Source: Gari tellinella
Lineage: Eukaryota > Mollusca > Bivalvia > Cardiida > Psammobiidae
Direction of reading: 5' to 3'
Assembly: GCA_922989275.2 (NCBI GenBank)
Contig: OV277868.1
Location: forward strand, 14,008,291-14,072,290
Length of the DNA: 64,000 bases
Positions 1 to 10,479 of the stretch are shown in pieces (the stretch's first letter is position 1; the number at the start of each line of letters is the position of its first letter). The notes beneath the pieces were generated by a model. The model was not told the origin of the DNA, made no database searches, and was given only the letters and a program-made list of their open reading frames with translations. Made by a program: the position numbers and the translations under genes.

Positions 1-111
1 ACGCACTAATGTTAAGATAATGATTGATGACGTCATGTTTTCATATTATATGACAGTGACCGCCTTTAATCTATTTTGTCAAGAATAAAAGGTAGTCGGT
101 AGGATAAAAAC

Positions 112-192
112 GTTACACAGTGTTCAGGTGACCTAATATGGAATATACACTGCCAGTAAATTCCATATTAGGTCACCTGAAAACTGTGTAAC
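112..192. repeat. Short inverted repeat (hairpin), 33-nt arms
   Basis: The left arm at 112-144 (starts GTTACACAGTGTTCAGGTGA) and the right arm at 160-192 are reverse complements with a single mismatch, separated by a 15-nt spacer. It sits just upstream of a decayed Gypsy element. It could be a small MITE or foldback; I see no clear target-site duplication. Nothing recognisable lies between this hairpin and about position 340. Confidence 0.8.
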
Positions 193-349
193 TTATAATA
201 GAGGTTCTTACCTCGAGTTCCCATGGTCACTGTACACAGACGAGTGGTTACATGTTTCCAGAAATTACTTAGCCAGGTGTGGTTAGGTTGGTATCAAATC
301 TCAGAGTGATGTATATTGGCTAATTGTGCACGATTAGCGCGGGACCGGC

Positions 350-600
350 TTGTCTTCCGGTGACGGTGTGACACAAAACCAACCAAACCCATTATTACTA
401 CACCTGGAAGGTAAGGTAGACAAATTTCAGCAGTCTATGGTTAAACCTTTCGAACAGATGAACGAAAGCTTGCAAACACTGGCCAAGAGTAGAAAGGACA
501 TATCTAGGTCGCCAGGATGGGACCGTGGTACGGTAGTGTTTTTCCACTGCAATGCTGAAGGACATTTCTAAAGAGACTGTCCAAAATAAGAGAAGCAGGT
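350..600 (+). pseudogene. Gypsy gag C-terminal remnant with broken zinc knuckle
   Basis: The frame contains a stretch reading FFHCNAEGHF, a stop, then RDCP. This matches the retroviral-type CCHC knuckle C-x2-C-x4-H-x4-C found at the end of gag nucleocapsid domains. The first cysteine position is Phe and the residue before RDC has become a TAA stop, so the nucleic-acid-binding knuckle is inactivated. There is no ATG at the start of the open stretch. Loss of both a key cysteine and the frame marks this as a fossil; the family call comes from the knuckle plus the downstream pol pieces. Confidence 0.6.
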
Positions 601-887
601 GAATTGTAGAGTTTTCTCAGTAGATTATAATCTACAGTGAATTATAACTTTTCAGAACAATTTTTTGCCGGAATTTTTTTTTTTTGCTATTACCTCCTTT
701 TTATTTGAAAATGCCATACACGATTATTTTGGTGTCGCACATGCATATGCACATGTACACGCACATGTCGCCATCATAATTATACTAAGTCTGGAGCGCT
801 TTGATTTTGAGAGGCTCCATATGGGGTATTTATCATGGCCCCAGTGATTAAATGGCGGCTTTTTATTAATATTTCTCTGTTAAAAGC

Positions 888-1075
888 ATAAAAGTAATAG
901 AATAATTGTTTGTTTCAGTGTAGGATGGGGTTTTCTTTCATCTCGTAAAAAGCAAGGGTTTTATTTTCACTCGTGGCTTCGCCACTCGTGAAAATATAAC
1001 CTTGCTTTTCACGAGATGAAAGAAATTCCCATCTTATACTGAAACAAACAATTATCCTCTATTTCTTCTAAAGAC
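888..1075. mobile_element. Foldback/MITE element, family 1 (copy 1)
   Basis: An imperfect palindrome covers about 905-1058, centred on the perfect core TTTTCACTCGTGGC / GCCACTCGTGAAAA. The outer ends read TAATAGAATAATTG on the left and CAATTATCCTCTATTTCTT on the right. A second copy with the same centre and ends but quite different arm sequence lies at about 48458-48655. It interrupts the decayed Gypsy element between gag and protease. There is no coding capacity; it is a non-autonomous hairpin element. Confidence 0.75.
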
Positions 1076-1081
1076 CAAGTT

Positions 1082-1740
1082 GTGGCAGCTGGACTCAGGA
1101 GTGAAGAGCCGGCTGGAGTAGAAACAGAAACGGAGAGTTTAGATTTAATTAGTACAGCCGGATTCTTTGAGGAAGGGCTGGCCGAAGGGGATAGTATATA
1201 TGCGCCAAGTGAATCGCATCTGGAAGCATTTACCTCATGTGTTGATGAGCTGAAAGTAAGTAACAAAGACGGGTCTTATGAAGGCGAAGTAGTAGTTTAC
1301 AGATTGAGGTCATGCTCTATGTTTACTGTAGCTCTATGGGTACAAGACGTGCAATTTTAAGGCTATAGTGGATACCGCAGCAGAGATGACAAAAATTTCC
1401 GACAAAGTGCTGCCAAATAAACCACCTGTCTTGAGGAACGTGGTGTTGCATACAGCTGGTCGGCATATGCAAATGAAGGGCATGGTTGTTGGCACAGTTC
1501 TTGTTCAGATAGGTAGTAGTCAGTTCGAATAGTACATGCATGTAGCTCCTATTGAAGATGACATGCTATTAGGGATATATCTTATGCGCCGGAGGAAAGT
1601 ATAGATCGACATACAGGGTTCATCGCTTTCCTTTAACGGGGAGAAAGTCCGCATGGTATATGGGACTGAAAGTAAACCAACAAGAGTTTCGAAGGTCTGG
1701 GTGGTGGTACCACCGAATTCTGTGAGAATGGTCAAATGTG
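1082..1740 (+). pseudogene. Gypsy gag-pol linker and aspartic protease remnant
   Basis: From 1362 the frame reads AIVDTAAEMTKISD. This is the retropepsin active-site signature (D-T/S-A/G-A), with the catalytic Asp inside VDTAAE. It continues for about 45 residues before a TAG. In the same frame further on, VAPIEDDMLLGI resembles the flap-to-C-terminal strand region of Gypsy proteases, and VVVPPNSVRMVK near 1700 resembles the protease-RT linker of Mag/Gypsy-like elements. The upstream open stretch from 1082 is acidic and unrecognised. The protease would mature gag-pol in a live element; here stops and a frame change break it. Confidence 0.6.
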
Positions 1741-1829
1741 ATATGGCGAAAAATCAAAGAAAGCGTTACCGTTACCCTTCACAAACTACCGGGCAATGTC
1801 TCTACTGCCCCGTGATATTCAAATTATTC

Positions 1830-2797
1830 GAGAAATGTTTCATGAATCGAAATGAAAACGCCAACTTTCAAGCTAAAATAAACCCGTTACAACACGGCTT
1901 TCAAGAAAGAAAAATCGTGCAAGCTAGTCTCTTTCGTTTACCAAAAATCATCAAACGATTGTTTGGAACGTAATAACACCACTTATACATGCTTTCTCGA
2001 TGCTTTAAAAGCTTTCAATTGATATGGTTTACTATTGATTGGTTTACTATACGAACTAAGTAACGAAATGCTCCATGGAGCCTCTAGCCGGGTTTTAGCC
2101 TTCGGTCAAGTGTCTGATCCATTCTCGATAGAACAAGGGTGCCGACAGGGTAGCATATGTTCCCCATTCCTATAATCCGTGTTCATTTCGTTGTCGAAAT
2201 CAAAACATGGTCTTGCGCATCGACTCAGGCGGATGATGTAGTTCTTATGTCGTTATCTGCAGAAAGCCTCTTGGCTCTTCTTGACATCTGCAAACGCTTT
2301 TTGTCTAAATGGAGATATACATGTATATACAATACCTCAAATGTACAGTTCTTGTACATAACAGACCTCGCAGATCAAATGTCAAAGCCAGTTTTCCATA
2401 TGAAGGATCAACCATTGATGAATTCAGTGAATATAAATATTTGGGTATTGTACAACATGAATGTCGAAAGTTTCCTGCAAACTGCGATACAGTTCGGAAA
2501 AGTGCGAGAAGTACACTGTTTAGTTTTATAGAATCCGGGCTACCTGCAAATGGCATAAATCCGATAACAGGCGCAAAACTATACACGTCAACGGTTCTCC
2601 CTCGCTGTTTATTTGGTTGTGAAGTATGGTCCGAAATTTCGAACAGCGCCATGAGGCATCTTGAGACAACACACCATGTTTGCCTTCCTCAACTAACGCG
2701 CTCAGATGAAAGGGCTTCTTGAGTTTTCGTCTATTGAAGGGAATATTGATTTGCAGAAATTGTCTTTTCTTGGTTATTTATGTAGGCTAGAACTTTC
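1830..2797 (+). mobile_element. Non-LTR retrotransposon (LINE) RT fragment nested in Gypsy remnant
   Basis: Read across frames, this segment has LINE-type RT blocks in order. LQHGFQERK lies near 1895, FLDALKAF near 1990-2020 (motif A with its Asp), EQGCRQGSICSP near 2135-2165 (motif B), and ADDVVLMS near 2230-2255 (catalytic ADD of motif C). The thumb/connection region follows: EYKYLGIV near 2430 and VLPRCLFGCEVW near 2595. The end reads like LLEFSSIEGNIDLQKLSFLGYLCR near 2720-2795. It lies exactly where the Gypsy RT should be, between Gypsy protease and Gypsy RNase H. Either the LINE inserted and Gypsy RT was deleted, or two fossils were joined. Several frameshifts and stops are present. Confidence 0.7.
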
Positions 2798-2804
2798 CAT
2801 TACA

Positions 2805-3690
2805 AGATGCTGGGAATTTCATCCTGGATGTAAACGCATCAGATGTTGGGATCGGTGAAGTTATGCACCAGAAACAAGACCAAGAAAAAGTAATTTCATA
2901 CGGATGTAGAGCTCTCAACAAGGCAAAGAAAAATTATTGTATCACCGAAAAAAGGGCAATATCTCCATGGGAGACATTATGTTGTAAGAACGGAACAATA
3001 AGGTGGCAAGATAGATAGAAATTAATACGACTTTGAGATACAATGCAGACCATGTAAAAAGCAGGGACCTTGTGACGCTCTATCTAAGTGGTGAAAACCT
3101 GGTGCACTTTTTGACGAACTGGCTACAAACTATATGGAGCCATTTCCTGTCACATCAAGAGACAACCGGTACATCTTACTGTTATCCGATCTATTCACTA
3201 AGTCCGTGGAGGTTTGTGCAACGAAGCAATGTATTTAGAGAAATGTGTCGAATACTCGAAGTAATGAAGACGAGGACCAGTCCAAGGAATCCGAGATGTA
3301 ATGACCAAAGATATTCAACCCAATATGATAAAGGCTTATCTGTGGGGAGCAAACCAACTGGGACATGAACTTGGGTTGCATATCAGGATAACACCAAATA
3401 CATCGACAGGTATAACGCCAAACTTAATTAATGACCATGGGTATTCGCAAGCACTCAAGAAGAAATTATAAAGTCTATATTGATAGAATAAGAAGCCGCA
3501 TGCAGAGAGCACCTAGAGAAAGCCGTCCTGAGAAACAAAGCCGCTGATGATGTCAAAGCGCGATGAAGCAGTACAAAACCGGAGATCTGGTGTGGTTCCT
3601 TAATGAAGAGAGAAAACACGGTGTGACTCCAAAACTACAGAAGACTTAAGTAGTTGATAGTTAAGTATTAACATGTTAAGTTTAACATTT
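2805..3690 (+). pseudogene. Gypsy RNase H and integrase remnant
   Basis: At about 2815-2985 the translation shows DVNASDVGIGEVMHQKQ, then KVISYGCRALNKAKKNYC. This is the typical Gypsy RNase H block (DASxxGIGAVLxQ and SRxLxxAExNY). Near 3110-3230, in a shifted frame, comes an integrase core resembling PFPVTSRDNRYILLLSDLFTK, which contains the catalytic-Asp region. A later segment, ITPNTSTGITPNLI, matches the region after the last acidic residue. A GDLVW motif near 3580, then ERKHGVTPKLQ, matches the integrase C-terminal domain. Frameshifts and stops throughout mean no activity. Confidence 0.7.
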
Positions 3691-4065
3691 TTAGTTAATG
3701 TTTTCCTTTTTTGTCAAAGGAAAACGGTTATATAGAACCTTACCGGTTGAAGCGGACATGTTGAAGCGGACATACGGAGGTATTCTTAATTCCATAGAAA
3801 GAGGCAGCAAGAAGATGATGTGCAACTACCGCTTAGATGGAATAGAGTGATTTACATGTACTGTATTATGATGAGCCAAATAAGAGGGCATTTAGCTATC
3901 TAAGCATCTGAGCCTGTACTGTAAGGATTGCTTAAGCCTGAGAAGAATTTATCAGTCATGCCAAACGAGTCAGTGGTCATTATACGTTTTCCATATTAGG
4001 CTGAGAAAAAAAAAGTTTGTTTCACTTTATCTTTTGCAGAAAACAACAACAACAACATCAACACC
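3691..4065. other. Stretch with no identified gene
   Basis: AT-rich DNA after the Gypsy integrase end. A 14-bp direct repeat GTTGAAGCGGACAT occurs twice near 3747-3774. It ends in a pyrimidine-rich stretch followed by TTTTGCAG near 4030-4039 and a short (CAA)n run at 4041-4060. The TTTTGCAG resembles a 3' splice acceptor just before the next reading frame, but I cannot show that it is used. Confidence 0.4.
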
Positions 4066-5085
4066 ATGTCGTTTCCAAAACGGTAGCAGCATAAAAGAGG
4101 GAAAGGGCATCCCAGTGCAGAAGGTGCCTGAACCGTGTCGCGAGAACAGTATCTGAGCCTGGATGAGATCCCTGTTCCTCAGTCTATTTAGATGCAAGAA
4201 GAGGAATGCATGAAGAAAGATCTAAATGCAACCGCTTACAAACGACACATGATCTTGCCTAGGGAGAATGGCGTGGAAGACCACCAGACATGTCTCGTAG
4301 AGAATACCAAGCCTAGGTCAATAGGAGAGGAGGACATACTGCCCCTAGATCAAGAATCCGGAAGGTTCCGGCAGGGACCGTGGACATTGTCTTTCCGGAT
4401 GGCCGAAATGGAGGAAGAGGATGACGTGTCAGAGAGTGCACCTCCAACACCCGGATCTGGACCAGCCACGCCAGCATTCGCCAAAAACTAGGCCAAAACA
4501 GGGAAGTCCACTCCTCTGCCTTTCCAGAGATGGCGATGCCATTTTGACCCTGCCAAGGAGGTGTCGAAGATGGTCGGGGGTACAGAACTGAAGGCCCTGC
4601 TTGGTATAAATGGGGCGGACGTTACCAACACGATAAAACCAGTGGTAAAAGAGCAGGAGGAGTGAAACATAATGGACCAACTACTGCCCGAGGAGGACAA
4701 ATACCTGACTCCATGCAGCACTTGGAGAGGTCCTTCGGAAAGAACCACAACTCCTGCTCCGAAAACTGTCAAGACAGCCACAGCAAAAACAGATGCCCCA
4801 CCTGCTGTAGATCACCTGCACCTGTCAGACCAAACTATTGAAGGGGTTGACGACTGCCATTTAGGAGTAAACCTCTACAATAGTTCGGGAACTGTCGAGG
4901 ACCACCCGAGCCAAACAGTGAATGGAGCAGCCGTTGAAGAACTTCATCAGACGCCCGTCAAATAACAACAGGTGTCCTCAGAACTAGTCACCAAGCCCCC
5001 AAACTGTCCAACTCCAGGAGATGGAAGCACCGGCAGCACTGAGTCTGATATCACCAGCCTTGGATCTTTCATTCATCATCTGTAA
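4066..5085 (+). pseudogene. Unrecognised ~340-codon frame broken by in-frame stops only
   Basis: An ATG at 4066 opens a frame that can be followed to a TAA at 5083-5085 without any frameshift, but it crosses several in-frame stops (for example TAG at 4189, TAG at 4489, TGA near 4663, TAA at 4963). The open pieces are about 99 and 97 residues long, acidic and rich in Ser/Thr/Pro (for example SAPPTPGSGPATPAF). I recognise no domain. All the stops could come from CAG, CAA or CGA by C-to-T change. An acceptor-like TTTTGCAG precedes the ATG and AATAAA lies near 5106-5111. It may be a host pseudogene exon, a processed pseudogene, or an accessory ORF of the upstream retroelement. Confidence 0.4.
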
Positions 5086-5150
5086 TATTACTAACACGCG
5101 ATTACAATAAATTTATCAATCATATATTACATTGAATGGGTCCCACTTTC

Positions 5151-6160
5151 GATAGATAGATAGATACTTTTATTTCCTCCTTTTAGGAGAGCACAAAAAC
5201 TTACAAATACAAATAAACATAGACATACATTATTATACAAAGACGATACAATACATTACATTATGATATCCCACTATAGTGAAATTTCTATCGTTAGAAG
5301 TTCAATAATAGAAGGCTATACTTAACTAAGAAATGAGAAACAAATTTGACGTGTTTAGTAATGAAAAAGTAGCAAAACCATAACACAAAAGGGTTTCTTT
5401 CAAACCATTGCTTAATATAGAATTTCATTTCCAAACCATACATAATCATGCTTTGTTGTCAAAGAGTTGGTTTAAAGCATGACTCAGTATGTGTTTGCTT
5501 AAATGAACATGTACGTTTTGCTTTAACTCATACATATATGTATTAACTCACAAGCATGTCAACTGGTTAATTATGAACATGCATAGATCAAATTCATTTG
5601 AGACTGGTATTACAATAAAATTAATACCATATCAAAGAGTTTGTATAGAACTGCTTCTGGCAGTTCAACTCCGTGTCGCTGAAAACCTGTCACAAGATCT
5701 AATACTTGATGAGTAGGATCACTTCCTATATGTACCATATATATATCTATTCCTAGTTGTGCAACTAAGTCAGACCATAATATTTGTCTTGTTTCAGCGC
5801 TAGAGGTACAATGAAATATCTTGTGTATAATCATGTTTTGACAAGGACAGCCACACTTGTTACAATAGGACAGAAAATTTCTACACAAAAGTTTCCCAAC
5901 CATAGCAACAATATTAGAACACAGCATTCTCAAATGTGGCTTACGCTTTGCAACACGCCATAGGTAGCACTGCTGTAAAGGTTCAAACATCGACGGAAAT
6001 TCGTTAATATGTATATTGCTTTGCCAGTTATTAACTGCCAGTGCTTTTTTGGCAATAGTTATACGGCTAAGCACAATATTAGACCAAGCCACCTTTGAGA
6101 AGAATTGTCCATTGGCCAAGAACGCATAAGGCCGCCACCAGAACTCGCCAATGTAGCCGG
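5151..6160 (-). mobile_element. 5'-truncated LINE, 3' end with TATC tail (I/Nimb-like?)
   Basis: On the minus strand, an open frame (about 5610-6160) ends in a cysteine/histidine cluster C-x2-C-G-x2-C ... H-x4-C (NKCGCPCQNMIIHKIFHC) followed by RQILWSDLVAQLG. This is the C-terminal zf-RVT-like region seen in several LINE clades. After the stop there is about 450 bp of 3' UTR ending in a short (TATC)n tail; on the plus strand this appears as GATAGATAGATAGATA at 5151-5166. The RT domain itself is absent, so the copy is 5'-truncated or deleted. Clade assignment is tentative. Confidence 0.55.
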
Positions 6161-6295
6161 TCCTTAGAAAAACTCCACCGTGGTCATGATGGAAGAAACA
6201 GCCATTCCGACAAAGAGTTCGACCAAAAGAGACATGGCGCTGATCAGTGGAAAAGGAGATGAGGAAGGAGAATTGGAGCTTGGGCCAGGTGCGGA

Positions 6296-7592
6296 CGTTA
6301 TATATATATTGGATATAGTATTTGGCCAGAAGATTTGGAGAATCCGCCTGAGACACCTTCTTTGAAAGACACCAAGCTTGAGACAAATAGACTTTGTAAC
6401 TTTCCAGGATTCGGAACCATACAGCAAGACTGCAAGTCGTTGGTCTTGAAAATCCTGATCTTGGTGGTAAAAGTGAGCTTGGAGGACTTCCAGATGTTCC
6501 GAAATGCCGCATATGCACATCGGGCATAACAGCCCGATAATCTGTTATCCTCTTCTGAATTGCCGTCACCCTGTGACTTAACTTCAAAGTACACAAAGTC
6601 GTTCACTGCTTCAATGGCACTGTTGTTGATGTTTACTGGTTGATCTGTTTTAGCGCTTACTCTCATCACTTTGGTCTTGTTGACGTTGATATTGAGGCCA
6701 ATCTGCTTTCCAAGACTTGTCCGTTTTAGTTTGAATGTCGTGGTGGCGTTGAGCAAAAGGTGCAATGCCGTCAGCGAAGTCAAGATTCTCCAGAGTGTCT
6801 GTGAATATTAATCCGTGCCCCTTGACAGCGTCCTTAGTGATTTCTCTCATCCGCCAATCAATACACAACGAAAATAGTAGAGGGGACAGTAGACACCCCT
6901 GCTTCACACCTGTCCTAATCTCGAGGTTCTCTGCAGATTACTTTAGCGCTGAAATCTGTAGGCATCTTAATGACAGAGGTCTGGGATTCCATAATGGGCT
7001 AAAATTCTGTCTTACACCACTCTTCTAAAGATTTTACTTGTCATTGACAGCAGCATTATACCTCTCCAATTGTTTCAGTCTGTAAGGTCACCTTTTTTGG
7101 CAGATTCACTATATGTCCCACCTTCCAATCCTCAGGCGCTATTTCTGAGATCCATACTGCCCTTAGTTTACTAGCAAGTACTGTACTGCAAGTTAACTGT
7201 TCCTCCGCTTTAAGCAACTCTGCTTGTATCATGTCTATACCAGGGGGGTTCCATTCTTTAATTTCTTAATGGCTTGTCTAATCTTTTGAACAGTTGGTGG
7301 CTCTGTGTTGATGTCAAGTTGGATTTCTGCATGAGCAATAACTGCTTCGGTGGATGGGTCCTCCCTGTTTGAGAAAAGGTTCTTTCTAAAATTCAGCTTT
7401 TTTCATCACTGAAAACAATTTCCCCTTGCAAGTTCTTTACTGGAACGTCTGTAGAAGTAAATCCTCCTCTAAATATCTTTGCACCTGCATCTTCGATTTC
7501 AGTTGTCTAATGTCTGCTTTAGCATGGGTCTTGACCTCTTTGTCCAATGCTGCATAAGTGTCTTTCAGTTTCTGTTTAATCCACTCTGACTA
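6296..7592 (-). mobile_element. Decayed RTE-like LINE reverse transcriptase fragment
   Basis: Minus-strand pieces in several frames give a recognisable RT. In order of translation they are an N-terminal fingers segment (TEPPTVQKIRQAIKKLKNG near 7260-7330), then KQGCLLSPLLFSLCIDW near 6850-6905 (motif B), then NLDFADGIAPFAQ near 6750-6800 (motif C, with the second catalytic Asp changed to Gly). These are followed by GLNINVNKTKVMRVSAKTDQ near 6640-6700 and a C-terminal LFGSESW-like region near 6400-6440. The wording is that of the RTE-type endonuclease-RT family common in invertebrates. At least four frame breaks are present. It stops abruptly at 7592, where a GGAAGT-rich repeat begins. Confidence 0.7.
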
Positions 7593-7595
7593 GTC

Positions 7596-7815
7596 GGGAG
7601 TTGGAAGATTTAACATGGAAGTCAGAACTTGGAACTTGGAACATAGAATTGGAACATGGAAGTCGGAACTTAAAACTGGGAAATCGGAACTAAGAAAAAG
7701 GAACATGGAACTCGGGCGTAAGCAATATACAATGATCATAATGTTATAGCAAATTATCTTGGAAGTAGGAAGTAAGAACTTGGAAGACGGAATTTTGAAT
7801 TGGGATTTTAAAATG
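7596..7815. repeat. GGAAC/GGAAGT-rich degenerate repeat (arm of a foldback family)
   Basis: Degenerate tandem words of the GGAACATGGAAGTCGGAACT type occupy this stretch. Its right part (GAACTCGGGCG, then TAGCAAATTATCTTGGAAGTA) is shared with the right arm of the foldback element at 50884-51821, notably 51700-51780. It therefore looks like a partial copy of the same element. It lies between an RTE-like LINE fragment and the first block of the 31-bp minisatellite. Confidence 0.65.
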
Positions 7816-7817
7816 TC

Positions 7818-8918
7818 GTAGGAATCGGAATGTTCCTGAACAATCTGAAACGCCATAAGGACGATCATGAACCATTTGAAACGCCATCGGAACGTTCCTG
7901 AACCATACGAAACGCCCCCGGAAAGTTCCCGAACCATCTGAAACGCTTTCGAAATGTTACTGAACCATGGAAAATGCCATCGGAATGGATCTTAACCATC
8001 TTGGAACGTTTCTGAACCATCGAAAACACCTAGGAAACGTTCCTGATAAATCCGAAATGCCATCGAAACGTTCCTGAGCCATCAGAAACGTAACCGGAAC
8101 GTTCCTAAACCATCTGAAATGCCATCGGAAGGTTCCGAAACCATCTGATACGCCATCAGGACGACACTGAACCATCTCAAACGCCATCGGAAAGTTCCTG
8201 ATCGACAGGTAACGTCACCGGAACGTATCTTAACCATCTTGAAACAGATGAGACCCATCGGAGAGACTAACGGAACGTTCATGAACCATCCGAAATACCA
8301 TCTGAACATTCCAGAACCATCCGAAATGCCATCTGAACATTTCTGAACCATCAGAAACGCCATCGGAACGTTTCTGATCAATCTGAAACGCCAACGGAAC
8401 GTTACTGCATCATCTGAAAATCCATCGGAACGATCCTAAACCAACTGAAACGCCACCGGAACGTTCCTGAACCATCTAAAATGCCACCTGAACGTTCCTG
8501 AGCAATTCGAAACGCCATCGGAATGTTCCTGAACCATGGGATTCGCCACCGGAACGTACTTTTACCATCTTGGAACGTTTCTGAGCCATAGGAGACATAA
8601 AGGGAACTTTCATGAACCATCCGAAACGCCACCGCCGGAACGTTCTTCACCATCTGAAAAACCATCGGGACGTTTCCGAACCATCCTAAACATCATCAGA
8701 ACGTTCTTGGTCGATGGGAAATGCCACCGGAACGTTTCTTAACCGAAATGCTATCGGAATGTTCATGAACCACCTGAATTGCGATCGGGAAGATCCTGAA
8801 CCATCGGAAACGCCATCGGAACGTTCCTGAACCATCTGAAAAATCACCGGGACGTTTCCGACTCATCCTTAACGCCATCGTAATGTTCCTGATTGACGGA
8901 AGACGTCACCAGAAATAA
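7818..8918. repeat. 31-bp minisatellite, block 1
   Basis: About 35 degenerate units with consensus GAACCATCTGAAACGCCATC plus GGAACGTTCCT. The block is bounded on the left by the GGAAGT-rich repeat and fades on the right into an AC-rich stretch near 8930-9010. The variant units GTATCTTAACCATCTTGG and CGGAGAGACTAACGGAACG, which recur in the larger blocks, are already present here. Minus-strand open frames across it arise because the repeat has no stop in any minus-strand frame; I do not call them genes. Confidence 0.95.
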
Positions 8919-8929
8919 ATACGAAAGAC

Positions 8930-9912
8930 TCAAGCAGGAAACGTAACACAAACAATACACCCACCTCTCAAGCAGAACACACACACACATTCACACACAC
9001 ACACACGCAATACCATTCCTTCATCTACACACTAAATAGAAAACAACACGCAAGACAAACATACAGCAAAGTGAATATAGGAGCCCGCCTTGGTACGGTC
9101 AGTAGCAATCAATAACCAACTATAAATTAATTAATTATTAACAACCACTGGGGGGGGGGGGTTAAACCTGGGTTTAGGGGCGCCCAACCTCACACTTATC
9201 TCCTATATTCACCTATAAAGACAAACAGTGTACATAAAATATAAACCCTGTTCCACAACCTCACAATCAAAAAGACCGCCAGCACAGTAAGTAAATACAT
9301 GTAAAACATTTAGCAAAATTTCTATGGCAAGATCATTAGTAACATGGGAAAGAATTAAACATTCAAGCCCGTGTTAAAAATAACCCACTATGGCAACGGT
9401 CAAATTGTACTCAAGCGACTAGTCTGTAGTTACGAGTAACTGTAAGACATGGAAGGGTCTAGGGTACGACAGAGAGGGAGAGAAAAAACAAAGCACGAAA
9501 ATCCGACATAACTCTCCCGGTTAAGGACGGCTTTAAGGATACATCATCATGTAGTGCTAAGCCCTGTCTGTCGTCGCACAACCAAAGAGGAAAGCATAGT
9601 TATCAATTGGAGATTGATCGATAACCAAACGTGAAGTGCGCAGAGGTACAGGCCCTAGGAAAGCGAATAAGTTGTGAAATATAAACCCCGTCAGATGTGG
9701 AACGGGGAACATCGCCATCTAGATGAGGATAATTTACAATACTAAAATCAAAATCATCTCGTTTATCGTAAATCTTAGAAGAAACAATTCCGTTATTTAT
9801 AAAAAAGATCCAAATCTAAAAATAGTGCCGACAAATTTGACTCGTTTGTTTTATTAAGGCGTGGTTCTTTTGGGTAAATAAAAGGAAACCAGAACGTGGA
9901 CTTCGAGTTACT
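8930..9912. other. Intergenic stretch with (AC)n, poly-G and a short inverted repeat
   Basis: A short AC-rich microsatellite lies near 8978-9007. GTGAATATAGGAG near 9071 is matched by the inverse CTCCTATATTCAC near 9199, bracketing a run of ten G near 9150 and the words TTAAACCTGGGTTTAGGGGC. This could be a small hairpin element of about 140 bp. From 9250 to 9912 I see no gene and no repeat I recognise. Confidence 0.5.
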
Positions 9913-10479
9913 GAACACCCCCCCCCCCCTCCCCCATGTGGGGACTTTTGAATACCATACTTTTATGGAATCTCATGGTCTTCCGAGTACATTCTGTTTT
10001 TCTGCACATTGTACGTTGGGGCTTGTCAGAACAAATTGAAATTACCTCCCTTTGTGAAAATTAAATTCTGATGATGACTTGTTTTAGTCGCAAAATGCCT
10101 GTTCTTCACTGATATCACCATTGTTTTTATGGAGACATAATATCTATCCCAAGAATCGATCGAAACGAGTGTTTTTCTTACTTTTTACTGAATTATCTCC
10201 CCTTGAATATATCAAATACCATAAAAACTAGTTAATTCATAGTTTTATTACATTTAAAGCTTCTTTGAAAACCTAGGTTTTCTTTAAATGATGATAAAAT
10301 ATTCAACAGGGTATAGTGAGGATGTTTTCTAGCATACATTTAGAATATTTTCGCGGAAAATATTCTAAAATTATTTAAAAGTCATAAATTATGAAATAAC
10401 AAAAATACCGACAAAGACTTAAATAACTGTAAGATATAAAATTCGGAGATTTACGTAGCAATCATTGATCATGGAAATG

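Larger units (their letters stand above)
350..3690 (+). mobile_element. Decayed Ty3/Gypsy LTR retrotransposon (gag-pol remnant)
   Basis: Pieces of a Gypsy-type gag-pol follow one another in the right order on the plus strand. They are a gag zinc knuckle near 535-585, an aspartic protease motif near 1362-1403, an RNase H segment near 2815-2985, an integrase core near 3110-3240 and an integrase C-terminal segment near 3570-3650. Frames change repeatedly and stops are common, so the element is dead. The reverse transcriptase that should lie between protease and RNase H is missing; a LINE-type fragment occupies that place. A foldback element also interrupts it at about 888-1075. I could not identify flanking LTRs. 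Confidence 0.75.
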
